The notes beneath the pieces were generated by a model. That model did no database searches and had not been told where the DNA came from. It saw only the letters and a list, made by a program, of their open reading frames with translations. A stretch of 64,000 nucleotides of DNA from Odobenus rosmarus divergens (Eukaryota; Chordata; Mammalia; Carnivora; Odobenidae): contig NW_004451012.1 of NCBI RefSeq assembly GCF_000321225.1, positions 789,818-853,817 of the forward strand, given 5' to 3'. The number at the start of each line of letters is the position of its first letter. Position 1 is the first letter of the stretch. Made by a program: the position numbers and the translations under genes. Shown piece by piece: positions 24,675 through 36,270 of the stretch.

Positions 24675-24778
24675 ATGAGCACTGGGTGTTGTACATAAGT
24701 GATGAATAGCTAAATTCTACACCCAAAACTAATATTACACTCTCTGCTAACTACCTGGAATTTAAATTAAAAAATGAA
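24675..24778 (+). mobile_element. L1 3' end fragment
   Basis: ATGAGCACTGGGTGTTGTAC, AAGTGATGAATAGCTAAATTC and AATATTACACTCTCTGCTAAC match the terminal part of carnivore L1, followed by an A-rich tail into which a SINE inserted. Confidence 0.75.
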
Positions 24779-24792
24779 AAAAATAAACTTCC

Positions 24793-24999
24793 GGGGCGCC
24801 TGGGTGGCTCAGTCGGTTAAGCGTCTGCCTTCGGCTCAGGTCATGATCCCAGGTTTCTGGGATCGAGCCCCGCATCGGGCTCCCCGCTCCGCGGGAGGCC
24901 TGCTTCTCCCTCTACCACTCCCCCTGCTTGTGTTCCTGCTCTCGCTGTCTCTCTCTGTCAAATAAATAAATAAAATCTTAAAAAAAAATAAAAAATAAG
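24793..24999 (+). mobile_element. CAN-SINE, full length, young
   Basis: A near-consensus copy: GGGGCGCCTGGGTGGCTCAG, GGTTAAGCGTCTGCCTTCGG, CATCGGGCTCCCCGCTCCGC, CAAATAAATAAATAAAATC and an A-rich tail. The 14-bp duplication AAAAATAAACTTCC occurs at 24779-24792 and 25000-25013. The 63-aa frame across it is not a gene. Confidence 0.96.
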
Positions 25000-25013
25000 A
25001 AAAATAAACTTCC

Positions 25014-26159
25014 ATGAGCTATTGTCTACATTATAAATTTATTATATTTTAACCCATTTCAAATTGGAGTTTTCAAACCGACTCAAGTTTTAGAAATGCG
25101 ACAAATAAAAATCAAATGGACATTTTTCCAGGGCATCCACCTGTGTGGTTAGCTAGTCATTGTTAGTACTTTAATTAGATGAAATGTGACTTTAAAAAAT
25201 AATTTCATCTATTTATACAAATAACCTCCAGCATGAAACTGGTAACATGTTTCCTTAGTTTATTTATCTGAAAGTATAACTGATAAGTACCTATGTTAAA
25301 AAGAAGTACTACTATTTGTTTACTATTCATTTCTTTCAGGCACACAGCCAGCTCCAGAAATACCCATACTTCTTTCTTCTGTTTCCTTAGAAATGGTTTC
25401 TATAGCAACCGAGTATATTGACCTGGTTTTCCAAGGAATGCCACATAAGACTGTGTGCATTTGTACTGAAAAATAGTTTTTACATGATCTTTTATTTTTC
25501 AGCATAAAAATAATATCAAGTCAGTTAGAACTCTTCTGTTACAGTAGTATATAAAATATTACACTGAACAATGAAGTAAAATTTTGATTTATTTCTTTAA
25601 TCTCAATTAAGTAAATAACTCAAGCTAGTCACATCATTCTTAATCCATAAATGTTCCCACACTTACATCTTTGATATCAATTTCAGGAATAGTGCTAAAT
25701 TATTTCACGAAAGTTATTACTTTCAGTACAAACCCTCATTGTGGTTAACAATATAAGACCCAAATACAAAGCATGAGCATAATGCATTTCTAGACAAATA
25801 ATCTTTTAAATAATTAAAAATGTTCATGGTATAAATTAATAAACATTGTGTGATGTTGTATTTATATGATCTTTCTGGAGCTAATATGATGCATGGCACT
25901 TTGTAATCATTTTTTTCCTATACTAAAATATGCACAACTAGGTGAGGTTTTATAGAAACGGCATGTAACTTAAAACAATATATAAGTAATTTAATTAAGA
26001 CAGTAAAAAGGAACTCCCTTTTATATATGATACAGTGTCTATTTGTGGCCTATGCTGTGCTTCTTTTGTTTTTGTTCAGTCATCTTTCAGCACTGATGTC
26101 TTCACCTGTTTCTATTCTGGATCTACTTTGTGATTTGTCTGCTCATTTCCCAAAAACTT
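25014..26159. other. AT-rich intronic DNA, nothing recognised
   Basis: No gene or repeat could be named. Confidence 0.4.
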
Positions 26160-26575
26160 TTACTTTCTCTTAAAATGTATCAATAGTTGCCTGTATATGC
26201 CCAGAAGAAAGTCTTTTCCTCTCATGCCAGAGTTATTTTCCTTAACATCATACTCAAGCTGTTTCCTGAATTTAAGATGGGGCTTTCATCCTCAAATCCT
26301 GCTGAAGTCTTATTTTTGTTTCAAGGCCTTGTGAAAACTTCATTTCTCCAAGGAGCCATCCTTAGTGTCTCTCACTTCTGACCCCCAGTGGAATTGATCC
26401 TCATATTTTTTAGAACTAAGTATGTCTCTCTGTAGTCTTCTGTAATATTCATTTTTCACATGTGATTTATTCCCCTGAAAGCTTTCTATCTCATGCCTTT
26501 ATTCCTCCACAGCACCCCACAGAGTAAATTGAAATCAGTATCCAACAAATGGTTTCTGAATTGAATTGAATTGAC
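26160..26575 (+). repeat. L2-like LINE fragment
   Basis: Degraded L2 3'-end blocks: CAAGGAGCCATCCTTAGTGTC, AAAGCTTTCTATCTCATGCC and AACAAATGGTTTCTGAATTGA. Assignment is by resemblance only. 26576-27480 contains frames up to 85 aa with no recognisable product. Confidence 0.5.
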
Positions 26576-27484
26576 TATCCTGAGAAAATTGTTTTGTTGT
26601 TCCTATGTCAATGGATAATTTTTGCACTGTTGTAGGGAGAGTTTCTTATTAGTTATTGAGATTGTGTTCAAATGCTTAGAAACTTGAAAAAACATTAGAA
26701 GCTATTTTTAAAACTATTGGATTTGTCTGGGGAAGGTCTTGGAATTTGCTCGCCAATTTCCCCCTCTTTTTGGATGCTACTTCTTGGTCTTTTTGGCAGG
26801 CTAGTCCTCCTTCACTTGCTTTATCTTTGCTCGTCCTTCTTCGCCGTAGGAGAGCTAAGGTCTTACTTTCCTCTGCACACATTTCTTGAGCAATGTGCTT
26901 TCCAACCTTATCAGATCTTTGTTGGGACTGCTGTTTTCTGGTGGCTTTTTCCCAGCCTCACATTGTTACAATGATTAATACAATCTGAAGACTGGAAGAC
27001 AGTCCTATAGAGATTTCTGGAGGTCTTTGTGTAGCTCCCTTCTCTTTGGTACTGTGCCCCATCCATTCTAGCCTTCTTACACTCCCTGAATTTTCAACTT
27101 TGTCTCCCCAACTCATGGATAATGCCATGGCTGGGTTATTCTCCCACACCTTATGCTGAAGTCCAAAGACTCTGTGTGTATGATGGGCTAATCACAGGGA
27201 TCACTGTCATAGGTAGCCTGTTTTCCAATGTCTGAAGACCCTTGTTTCATGTATACTATCCAGTTTTTAGTTGTTTAGAACAGACAGTTCAATTTCAACT
27301 CTATCACTCCATTCATGGCTGGAAGAGGAAATGAGCCTTATTTCTTACTGCTGTTTAGGATATCTTTTGTGTAAATTATATTTTCTTTTTCATGCAAAGT
27401 TCTTAACATATATTTCAGTTTTCTATGCAATTCTTTTTTTTTTTACTTTTCCAAAGTTATTAGGTGTTCTGATTTTTGTTGTTA

Positions 27485-28272
27485 TTGTTTCAAGTTTTTA
27501 TTTAAATTCCAGTTAGTTAATATACAGTGTAATATTAGTTTCAGGTGTAGAATTTAGTGATTCATCACTTACATAAAACACCAGTGCTCATCACAAGTGC
27601 CCTCCTTAATACCTGTCACCTATTTAACCCATCCCCCCATCCACCTCACCTCCTGTAAGCCTCAGTTTGTTCTCTATAGTTAAGAGTCTATTTCCTGGGG
27701 CACCTGGGTGGCTCAGTCATTAAGTGTCTGCCTTCGGCTCAGGTCATGATCCCAGGACCCTGGGATCGAGCCCCGCATCGGACTCCCTGCTCCGCAGGAA
27801 GTCTGCTTCTCCCTCTCCCACTCCCCCTGCTTGTGTTCCCTCTCTCGCTGTGTCTCTGTCAAATAAATAAAATCTTTTAAAAAAAAAAAAAGAGTCTGTT
27901 TTCTGGTTTGCCTCTTTTTTCCCCCCGATGTTTATCTGCTTTGTTTCTTAAATTCCGTATTTGAGTAAAATCATACAGTTATTTGTCTTTCTCTGACTGA
28001 TCTATTTCGCTTAGCATGATACTCAAGTGCTCCATCCACATTGTTGCAAATGGCAAGATTTCATTCTTTTTTATGGCTGGGTAATATTCCATGTATATTT
28101 ATACCACAACTTCTTTATCCATTCATCAGTCGGTGGACATTTGGGCTCTTTCCACAATTTGGCTATTGTTCATAATGCTACTATAAACATCAGGGTGCGT
28201 ATACCCCTTCAAATTAGTATTTTTGTATCCTTTGGGTAACTACCTAGTAGTCCAATTGTTGGATCATCTATG
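27485..28272 (-). mobile_element. L1 3' region, interrupted by a young SINE
   Basis: The complement of the L1 3' end starts at TTTTTATTTAAATTCCAGTT. It passes CACCAGTGCTCATCACAAG and CCCATCCCCCCATCCACC, resumes after the SINE with TTTGTCTTTCTCTGACTGA, and ends near TTGGATCATC at 28259-28268. Frames inside are broken. Confidence 0.85.
27697..27890 (+). mobile_element. CAN-SINE, full length, nested in L1
   Basis: GGGGCACCTGGGTGGCTCAG through TCAAATAAATAAAATC plus a polyA tail. The duplicated L1 target reads AGAGTCTATTTCCT at 27683-27696 and AGAGTCTGTTTTCT at 27891-27904 (12 of 14 identical). Confidence 0.95.
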
Positions 28273-29189
28273 CAATTCTTAACAATATTCCATATTTTGA
28301 AATAATTTATTTGACCTGAGATTTATTTTAGACAATTACCTCCAGTTTATCTTAGTTGTCTTCTAATTATGCTACCAGATTTTTCCCTCATTCTTTCTAA
28401 TATTGCAGTGACTATATTGCAATATATTCATTTTGTTATCTGACTCTCCTTTCACTTGACAGTTCCTTGAAAAAAGGGTGCCAAATCTTATAAATATTTG
28501 TGTCTGCAGTATGAAATACAATCTTTGACACCTGGAATGTCCTCAACAGCTATTTGTTTAATACATATTATATTATTAAATTAATGACAAGCAACCCTCA
28601 ATATACAGAATTAAACTTATGTTCAGGGAGTGTCAAGTTAACAGAGAGATGTTTATTATTGAATCATAATATGTTGACTTTATAAAATTCATTTTACTAA
28701 TTTAGCTCTGAGGCATACTATAGCTATTTATTGAGGGATACTAAGAAAACTAGTTCTCTGAGATTTTCTGTTGGATTTCTTCTAGGGAATTTTGGGGTAA
28801 AAGCTTTAAAAAATAAAGGATCTATTGAAATAAACAAATTTTCCTTTTGGTGACTATAAAGATTGGAGTCAAATGTATGCCCTCCTCTGGTAATACACAG
28901 AATCCAGTGTTTTGTAATTTTCTACATGTTTCCTTTTTTATACATGGTTTTAACATTTGCATTATATACCATTTCATTTACTTGAAGTCAAGAGTAGACT
29001 GATGTAGACCATAAATAATGCATGACTACACAATTTAAAAGGTAAATTTAATTGTTAAATATTAGCCAAAATGTGTAGTGCCTAAGATACACCCACTGGC
29101 ACTGCTTTAGAAAAGAATGTGAACTAAGTGTCCGTTCTTATCAACTCTGCATTTTGACATAGACATTAGGGAAGCAAACACTGCTATTA
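28273..29189. other. Intronic DNA with a possible L2 piece
   Basis: 28440-28570 (AGTTCCTTGAAAAAAGGGTG and CTGGAATGTCCTCAACAGC) resembles the L2 terminal block. The remainder is unassigned. Confidence 0.4.
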
Positions 29190-29345
29190 ACGTCATTAAT
29201 TATAATAATGATGATGACGGTTGCCACCATTTATTTCATGATTACTACCAGTGGAAGCACTGTTTGTTTGTGAACTTTCCCAGTCTCACACATCTTATCA
29301 TTGTCAGAGTCAGGGTTTGAACCTAGTTCTGCTCCCATAGAGTCT
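29190..29345. repeat. MIR-like remnant
   Basis: Contains TCAGAGTCAGGGTTTGAACCT and a preceding CCAGTCTCACACATC, both typical of the MIR region around the recalled TGGGATTCGAACCCAG block. Confidence 0.5.
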
Positions 29346-29879
29346 ATTTCTTTTCCTTGTACACAATGGAAACTATTTACTTTCACTAGAGATAATATAG
29401 TTTGCTCCATTGACATGTCAATGCTGTATTATTAGTGAGGTAAGGTAGACTAAAGCACTATCTCATCATAGATGAATTGGGCATAAGTTCTATTCCCCCT
29501 GATGCAGAATACTATAGTTTACTGAGAAGAAAAAGGTAAACATTTTTAAAACAATATTTTGAAAACCAGTATTTGAAATTCCAGATAGATATAATATTTA
29601 TTTTTTGAAAGCAGATATATGTTGAATCCATACTGCGATAATAAATGTAATAATATTTCTGTGGCTTCTTAAACTCTTATATGAAATATGTGAAAAAGTA
29701 TGAATTTTAAAAATAAAAACTGGTAGATTTCTTTTTCATTTTCTAACATGTAAATCAAGGTTCTTGAGAGCATTTTGTAGCTTTTAAATTTTTCTTCTGA
29801 TATAATGTCATGTACATTCAATTAATAACCTACCTCAATTGTTTTTTAATATTATTTAGGATTATTTCATTAATCTATG

Positions 29880-30012
29880 GATTTTTTACTAGAATGTCAA
29901 CTCCTTGAGAAAAGGGATTATGTCTCTTTTATTCCTAAGTATGGTAGACTTGGTGCTCAGCAAAGTGTGTAGTACACAGTAGACACTTGATTAGATTCGT
30001 TGAATAAAAGTT
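29880..30012 (+). repeat. L2 3' end
   Basis: AGAATGTCAACTCCTTGAG, AAAAGGGATTATGTCTC, GTAGTACACAGTAGACACTTG and TTGAATAAAAG are collinear with the L2 3' terminal consensus. Confidence 0.65.
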
Positions 30013-31148
30013 AATTATAATGATGATTTATATAACATGCAAAATATGTGGCAAGTTTTCTGAGACATCAGTATCTGGTTCAGATTTAGTAGAAATAATG
30101 AGTATCATCCCTGCACTAATTATAAGAGGACAGTGAGAGTCCCTTTTAATTCTTAAGTCAAATTTGGTCTCAGAATTTTAAATACATGAGATTTCTCTAT
30201 ACAACTTAATTATTGATGATTATATTAGTGTTGTTTGAAAAAGCTCTCTGATGTTCTTTAAAGACCAAGAATTCTTTTTCATCTGCTTCAAAAAAGAAAA
30301 AGTAAAAAGCACACTATAAACTAGTTTGCTAGATCGGAGAATAAATATTGAATGCCAGAACTTTAGACTATGCATCTTTAATGAGCTCTAAGTCCAGAGA
30401 AAATAAGTTCCGGTAATAACCCAGAAAATGTGAAAACTTAGATGGTCATTGACCTTTTCTAGTCAACCAAATTAAGCATTTTGACCATAAAAATTATTAA
30501 TTTCATATGTAAAACTCAAGTCAGCTATTTTAATATTAAAATCCAATTTTATTATTGTTTTACCATTATTGAATATAAAGTTAAAATGTTTGCATTATGC
30601 ACAACCTTTAAAAAGTGAAGTATCTGTCATTTACATATTGCATAGATTTTTAGGCAGAATACTGGGTTTTACCTTTGACAGTTGTGCAATATTTGGAGAA
30701 TCACTTATTTATTTGTAAAGCTCCAGTTAATGGTTGAAATGCATGTAAAAATACAGCTAATGGTTACTTAGAAAAGTCTCTTGCAGTAACAAAGACATAG
30801 AAAATATTATTTAAATGAAAGAATTTGTATAATATACTGAAAATCATGTTATAAGTGCTAGTTGTTAATTTTAAGACTAGGAGCATAAACATATGCTAAT
30901 CAATTGTTAAAGATATAAATAAATATATTGATAATCTAGGACAACATCCTCATTTTTCACATTAAGAAGCTCCTCTCAGTTAAGTAATTTTTAAAAGTCT
31001 CCCTCCAATAAATTAGAGGCAGAGAGAAAAACAGACTGAAAATTAGATACTCGATTTCTTCATTCTAAACCCTGATACCAGGATAGTTCTACTCAACTAT
31101 CATTAAACAGGAATATCTGGTTGTTTGAATTTTTGTATTATCAATATT
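30013..31148. other. AT-rich intronic DNA, nothing recognised
   Basis: No gene or repeat identified. Confidence 0.4.
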
Positions 31149-31210
31149 ATTGATAATTTAAAGAATTAAAATTGATAATTTGAAGAATTTAAAGATAATT
31201 TAAAGAATAA
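31149..31210. repeat. Short imperfect tandem repeat (about 20-22 bp x 3)
   Basis: Three imperfect copies of a unit starting GATAATTTAAAGAAT stand in tandem (starting near 31150, 31172 and 31192), preceded by the small palindrome ATCAATATTATTGAT. Confidence 0.7.
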
Positions 31211-31235
31211 ATTCCTCTTATTCTTACATACTTTT

Positions 31236-31402
31236 CTTAAAGATTTTATTTATTTATTTGACAGAGAGAGAGCACAAGCAGAGGGAGAGGAAGAAGCAGG
31301 CTCCCCACTGTACAGAGAGCCCGACATGGGGCTCAAACCCAGGACCCCGAGATCAAGAACTGAGCTGAAGGCAGAGGCTTAACTGAGCCACCCAGGCACC
31401 CC
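31236..31402 (-). mobile_element. CAN-SINE
   Basis: Minus orientation: CTTAAAGATTTTATTTATTT at the left, ACTGAGCCACCCAGGCACCC at the right. The 17-bp flanks TATTCTTACATACTTTT (31219-31235) and TATTCTTGCATACCTTT (31403-31419) are the target duplication with two differences. The box before the head has lost a few bases. Confidence 0.93.
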
Positions 31403-31419
31403 TATTCTTGCATACCTTT

Positions 31420-32060
31420 AAACTTAAGTTTCCATAATATGTATACTCAGTCTATTATATTTCTCTAAATCTCTATTTTTTTCTAAATCTATTTTAAAAC
31501 TCATTTTTCACTGAAGATTATAGCTATAACCAATGAAAACTTAAAGCTGCCTTTTGGCTTAAAAAACAAGATTGAACAAAATATTGATCATTAAATATAT
31601 TTTTGAAGATATTTAGCAAAAGATCAAACTTGATTTATAATAGATTTTCAGGATCTCAGAATTATTAAGGAATTAAATATTAATGATAAATGTGAAAAAG
31701 GACAGAAAAACTTAATACTAAAATAATAAATCCCATAATCATAAATAATAAATTGAATTCAGCTAATAAATGTATACTTTAACTGCCTGGCACTTTGGTG
31801 CCATTCAACTGATACTGTTCTGGATAAAAGAACAAATAACAATATATTTTCTACATATTGAATATTGGTATAACCTCAAAGTTTTTGCTTCAAGTTAAAA
31901 AAATATAGTACTAGTTTTCTAGGGTTATAATATCAAGAAACGAAAAACATAATGGGGCTTCTACCCACCATTTTGTAAAACTTAGTCAAATTGTGGAGCA
32001 CTTGGCACTTACGCTGTAGGAGAAAAGTAATGATTATGTCTCAAGAATATTACATTAGTT
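31420..32060. other. AT-rich intronic DNA, nothing recognised
   Basis: No gene or repeat identified. Confidence 0.4.
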
Positions 32061-32145
32061 GGGGACCTGGGTAGCTCAGTCAATTAAGCAGCAGACTCTT
32101 GATTTCGGTTCAGGTCATGATCTCAGGGCCCTGAGATGGAGCCCC
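32061..32145 (+). mobile_element. CAN-SINE head, 3' truncated
   Basis: Only the first 85 bases are present (GGGGACCTGGGTAGCTCAGT to GAGATGGAGCCCC). The pyrimidine-rich part and tail are missing, and the sequence switches abruptly to L1. SINE insertions normally lose the 5' end, so loss of the 3' end implies a later deletion or rearrangement. Confidence 0.85.
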
Positions 32146-32505
32146 ATTATCTATTTATTTCCATGATTTACTCATTCCATAACTGGAAGCCTGTATCTCC
32201 CACTCTCCTTTATTCATTTTGTCCATCCCCCCAAGCCCCCTCCCATCTTGCAATCATCAGTTGGATCTCTGTATTTTTAGGTCTGATGTTGTTTTTGTTG
32301 TTTATACATTTGTTTTTTTTTTTTAGATTCCACGTATGAGTGAAATTATATGGTATTTTTCTTTCTCAGTCTGAGCTATTTCACTTAGCATAATACTCTC
32401 TAGGTCCATCCATGTTGTCACTAATGGCACAATTTCGTCACTTTTTATGGCTACATGATATTCCATTATGAGTATACCGCATCTTCCTTAACCATTTGTC
32501 CATTG
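32146..32505 (-). mobile_element. L1 3' fragment, inverted part of a composite
   Basis: The complement of L1 3' sequence: TTAGATTCCACGTATGAGTG, TTTCACTTAGCATAATACTC, TAGGTCCATCCATGTTG and CATGATATTCCATTATG. It ends at ACCATTTGTCCATTG, where orientation flips. Confidence 0.85.
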
Positions 32506-33072
32506 AAAGACTTACACATGAACTCTACATCCGAAACTAATGATACACTATATGTTAATTGAAATTAAATAAAATAAGATAAAATTTTTTTAGAAAAGAG
32601 AAGAAAAAAAAAGACACAACACCAAAAAAAATAAATAAACAATGCAATTAAAAAATGGGAAGAGGACTGAAATAGACATTTTTCCAAAGAAGACATTCAC
32701 ATCGCCAACAGGCACATGACAAGATGCTCAACATCACTCATCATCAAGGAAATGCAAATCAAAACCACAATGGAATTATCACCTCACACCTGTAGGAATG
32801 GCCAAAATAAAAAGACAAGAAATAACAAGTGTTGATGAGGATGTGGAGAAAAAGGAACCCTCATACACTGCTAGCAGGACTGTAAATTGGGGCAGCTACT
32901 GTGGAAAATAGTATGGAGGTTCCTCAAAAAGTTAAAAATAGAAATACTGTATGATCCAATAATTCCACTATTGAGAATTTATCAAAGAACACGAAAACAC
33001 TCATTTGAAACAATGTATACACCCCCATGTTTATTGCAGCAGTATTTACAGTAGCCAAGATATGAAAGCAAC
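32506..33072 (+). mobile_element. L1 fragments in plus orientation (tail, then upstream part)
   Basis: 32506-32600 resembles an L1 3' terminus (CCGAAACTAATGATACACTA and an A-rich tail). 32640-33072 is L1 sequence from further upstream, from AAAAAATGGGAAGAGGACTG through GTTGATGAGGATGTGGAG and ATGATCCAATAATTCCAC to AGCCAAGATATGAAAGCAAC. In an intact L1 this last part directly precedes the inverted segment at 32146-32505, so the order is scrambled. Confidence 0.8.
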
Positions 33073-33169
33073 ATTTTAAATTGAAAAAGAAATCATTCCT
33101 AACTCACCAGTTGGGTAAAGAACTAAATTATATTGAAACCCATTATTTGCATGGATATGAAAAAGAGAT

Positions 33170-33254
33170 AAGTCATACTCCTTTTGAGAGTCTGAATGCC
33201 AAATTTCTAGAAGTCATACTCCCAAATTTGAGAGTTTGAATCCCAAATTTCTAG
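33170..33254. repeat. Tandem duplication, 2 x about 42 bp
   Basis: Copy 1 (33170-33210) and copy 2 (33211-33254) both begin AAGTCATACTCC and end CCAAATTTCTAG. Copy 2 differs by a small insertion and substitutions. Confidence 0.85.
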
Positions 33255-34672
33255 AAGAAAAGCTGAGAAAGCATAAAAGAAGACAAACATTTGCATACAT
33301 CCAATAATTCCACTTATGTGTATTTATTCTAAGCTATTGTTAGGTGAAAAATCATGTTCAAAGGTATTTATCAGGGTTTATAGATAATTAAAAGAAATAA
33401 TAAACAATGGTATCGTTTTGAACCATTGAAACAATGTAAAATATCTTTGAAAAATCAAAACAATAGAGTAGGATGAAGCAATAATAATATACATAAATGT
33501 TATGTAATTTTTCATAACATTTCATGAAGTGAAAGATTATCAATGATATGTAAAATATAGAGAGAAAATATAACCATATCAAATATATATGCATTTTACA
33601 AAAACGTCAAGTGTTTAATCTCTGAGCAATAGGATTATTGTCTAAATTTTTCTTATCTATAGTTTCTAAATTTTCCATAAAGACTATTGCTTTTGCAATA
33701 TTGTACCCTTTTAACAATAGTTACAAAATTATTTTAAAAATCTACAAATACCATGCAAATATGGGTTAATATTCAGAAACTATTAAAAATTGACCTGTTC
33801 AAACATGATACCCTATAGGAAAACATAAAAGACAAATTTGTCTGTTTGATAGGTATATGCCAATAGTCACCATAAAACTATAACTTGAAGTGAAAATCAC
33901 ATGTCTTTATGTTAAATTGTTATCAACTTGTTGATGTGTAAATGAATAATGAATATTACAACAAGAAAAAGAACTATTATTCAACTTTGTAGAGAAATAG
34001 ATTGACAATCATTACAAATAATGATACAAATAATAAGACATAATAGATGACTATGGGAAGGAAGATCATCACATTCAACAAAAGCTTGTAAAAAATTATA
34101 GAATAATATAAATAGAATTATGGACATTAGATGAAGTCATAATTGTAATATTTGTAAAGTTTTTGGTTCTGAAAATTATAACATCAAACAAACAAAAAAC
34201 CTTTAAGAATGACAGGTAATTACTAGTTAATAAGGAAAACTGGGACACTTGTATTTTCTTCTTTAGCCAAAGACACACCACATGACATACAAGAGCCTTT
34301 GGAACTGATTTGTCATGTATTTATACAAGGGTTTCAAACAAGATGGAAGAAGACCATGTTAGAAAAGTACTTGAAAAAGTGAAAGCCTTAACATTGTATG
34401 CTACAGATGACAATATCAACATGCTAATAACCAATTTTGCTTGCAGGGAAATTATTTCCCAAAACTTGCTGAAAAATTCCCAAACTCACATTTTTTGTGA
34501 TTGCACATTGCTTATTACATGGTATCTGCTGTAAAGATTCTCCTGTTATTTTACTTCAGGGAAGATGCTGAAATCGGCATATATGCAACGAAAGCTGAAA
34601 TAAAGATAGTAATTTGGGGGTAATTTTATTACCTTGAAAGCTAATTACTTTGTTTATTGCCATATCTCTATA
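33255..34672. other. AT-rich intronic DNA, nothing recognised
   Basis: No gene. The 74-aa frame at 34310-34534 has no recognisable feature. Confidence 0.4.
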
Positions 34673-34886
34673 GGGGGGTTTCTCAATCTCAGCACTATTG
34701 ACATTTGGAGCAGAATAATTCTTTGTTATAGAAAATGTCCTGAGAATTGTAACATGTTTAGCAGCATCCCTGGCCTCTGCCCACTACATGCCCCCTTTCC
34801 CCCACCAGAACCGTGGCAACCAAAAATGTCTATAATGCCAAAGTTCCCCAGGCGGGACAAAATCAGCCCCAGCTGAGAACTACGCT
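34673..34886 (-). repeat. MER20 (hAT-Charlie non-autonomous DNA transposon)
   Basis: Collinear and nearly complete: TTTCTCAATCTCAGCACTATT, GCAGCATCCCTGGCCTCTG, CAACCAAAAATGTC and GGGACAAAATCAGCCCCAGC. The length of about 214 bp compares with about 219 bp recalled for MER20. The terminal inverted ends are degraded. Confidence 0.8.
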
Positions 34887-35394
34887 AGAGCAAAGATAGG
34901 AGGACATACAACATTTTTTTAAAAAATCGTTTTGTGAAACAAAAGGTCATGATTAAGACATTAGGGGAAAAAATGTTCATTCAAGCAACAATCACAAATT
35001 CAAGCAGGAAAATATTCAGAAAGCACTTTATTCGACCAATACACAGTTTGAGTTCTGGGGGTTGCTTCTGTAAAACTGAATCATCACCATCACCCAAATC
35101 TTTAGGTTTTAGGAGTTGAAGAAAAATCTTTACCTCAGTCAAATACCGTTAGGCAGTTAGAGAAAAGGCAGCTAAAATGAATTTGTGACAACATAAAAAT
35201 CAGCAGTACACTATACTGGAAGATGGTAATCAAAAAATTATTGATCCTGTTTTTAATTAATTTAATAGATTGGATGGGCAGAAAATATGATAGTAATATA
35301 TTTCTGAGAAAAGAATTCTTGATCCTCCTCTTATCTTAGTTGATAGTGAATATGTCTGTCCTATCACAGATATTTCTGTGGTGGATATAGGAGC
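34887..35394. other. Intronic DNA, nothing recognised
   Basis: No gene or repeat identified. Confidence 0.35.
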
Positions 35395-35512
35395 AATGCA
35401 GGATCTGTTCTGTAAAGAGCAACAAAGTAAATATTTTAGGTCTTGGAGGCCTTAAAGTCTGTCACAACTACTCAAACCTGCCATTGTAGTGGGAAAGCAA
35501 CATTGCATTCCC
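35395..35512 (-). repeat. hAT-like DNA transposon remnant (second copy)
   Basis: AAAGTAAATATTTTAGGTCTT, CTGTCACAACTACTCAAACC and GTAGTGGGAAAGCAAC are the complement of the element seen at 13289-13525. Only part is present before L1 sequence takes over. Confidence 0.6.
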
Positions 35513-36270
35513 AACAACATTGTGTGAGACTTCCAGCTTTTCCCCATTCTTGCCAGCACTAATGACTAATGACTTTGAGTAGCTTTTCATATTCTTCGTA
35601 TTCATTATTCATTTGCTATCTGTATCTCTTCATTTGCATTTTATGTTTTTGGGGTTTTTTTAAAGATTTTTTTATTTATTCATTTGAGACACAGAGATAC
35701 AGCGAGAGAGAGAGAATATGAGCAGGGGGAGAAGCAGAGGAAGGGGGAGAAGCAGGTTCCCCACTGAGCAGGGAGCCCGATGCGGGGCTCGATCCCAGGA
35801 CCCTGGGATCATGACCTGAGCCGAAGGCAGACGCTTAACCATCTGAGCCACCCAGGCGCCCCTATGTTTTTGTTTTTAAAAGCCCCTTATATATTATGGA
35901 ATTAAGATCTCTATCAGGTGTACATTTTGAAAATATTTTCTCCAAGACCATGGCTTGTACTTTCATTTTTTTTAACAATGTCTTTTGAAGAAGAGAACTT
36001 TCATGTTTACTGATAATAACTAATTCACTGTTATCATTTTTTTTCTTATGGTTCATGCTTTTATATCCAACAATATTTATATTTAGTAAATATCAATATA
36101 TTAGTAAATCATGACATCAAATAATGTGAGTCTTCCAGCTTATTTTTCTCTTTTCAAAATTGTTTTGACTCTTCTAGGTCCTTTGCTTTTCCATATTAAT
36201 TTTGCAGCAAATTTGTCAATTTCTATTTGGATGAGATTATATTAAATCAATAGATCATTTTTCTTTTTTA
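35513..36270 (-). mobile_element. Old L1 fragment, interrupted by a SINE
   Basis: The complement of old L1M-type sequence: TTGCCAGCACTAATGAC and ATCTCTTCATTTGCATTTTATG, then after the SINE ATATTTTCTCCAAGACCATGG, ATTGTTTTGACTCTTCTAGG and GTCAATTTCTATTTGGATGA. Highly diverged. Confidence 0.7.
35652..35862 (-). mobile_element. CAN-SINE, full length, nested in L1
   Basis: A minus-orientation near-consensus copy with a GAGCAGGGGGAGAAGCAG stretch, CATGACCTGAGCCGAAGG and CTGAGCCACCCAGGCGCCCC. TATGTTTTTG flanks it at 35642-35651 and 35863-35872. Confidence 0.95.

Noticed and set aside
24793..24870. tRNA-like head of CAN-SINEs as a possible tRNA gene
   Set aside because: The sequence is the tRNA-Lys-derived SINE head, continuous with the SINE body and tail. 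It has no mature tRNA 3' half, and the same holds for all SINE copies here.
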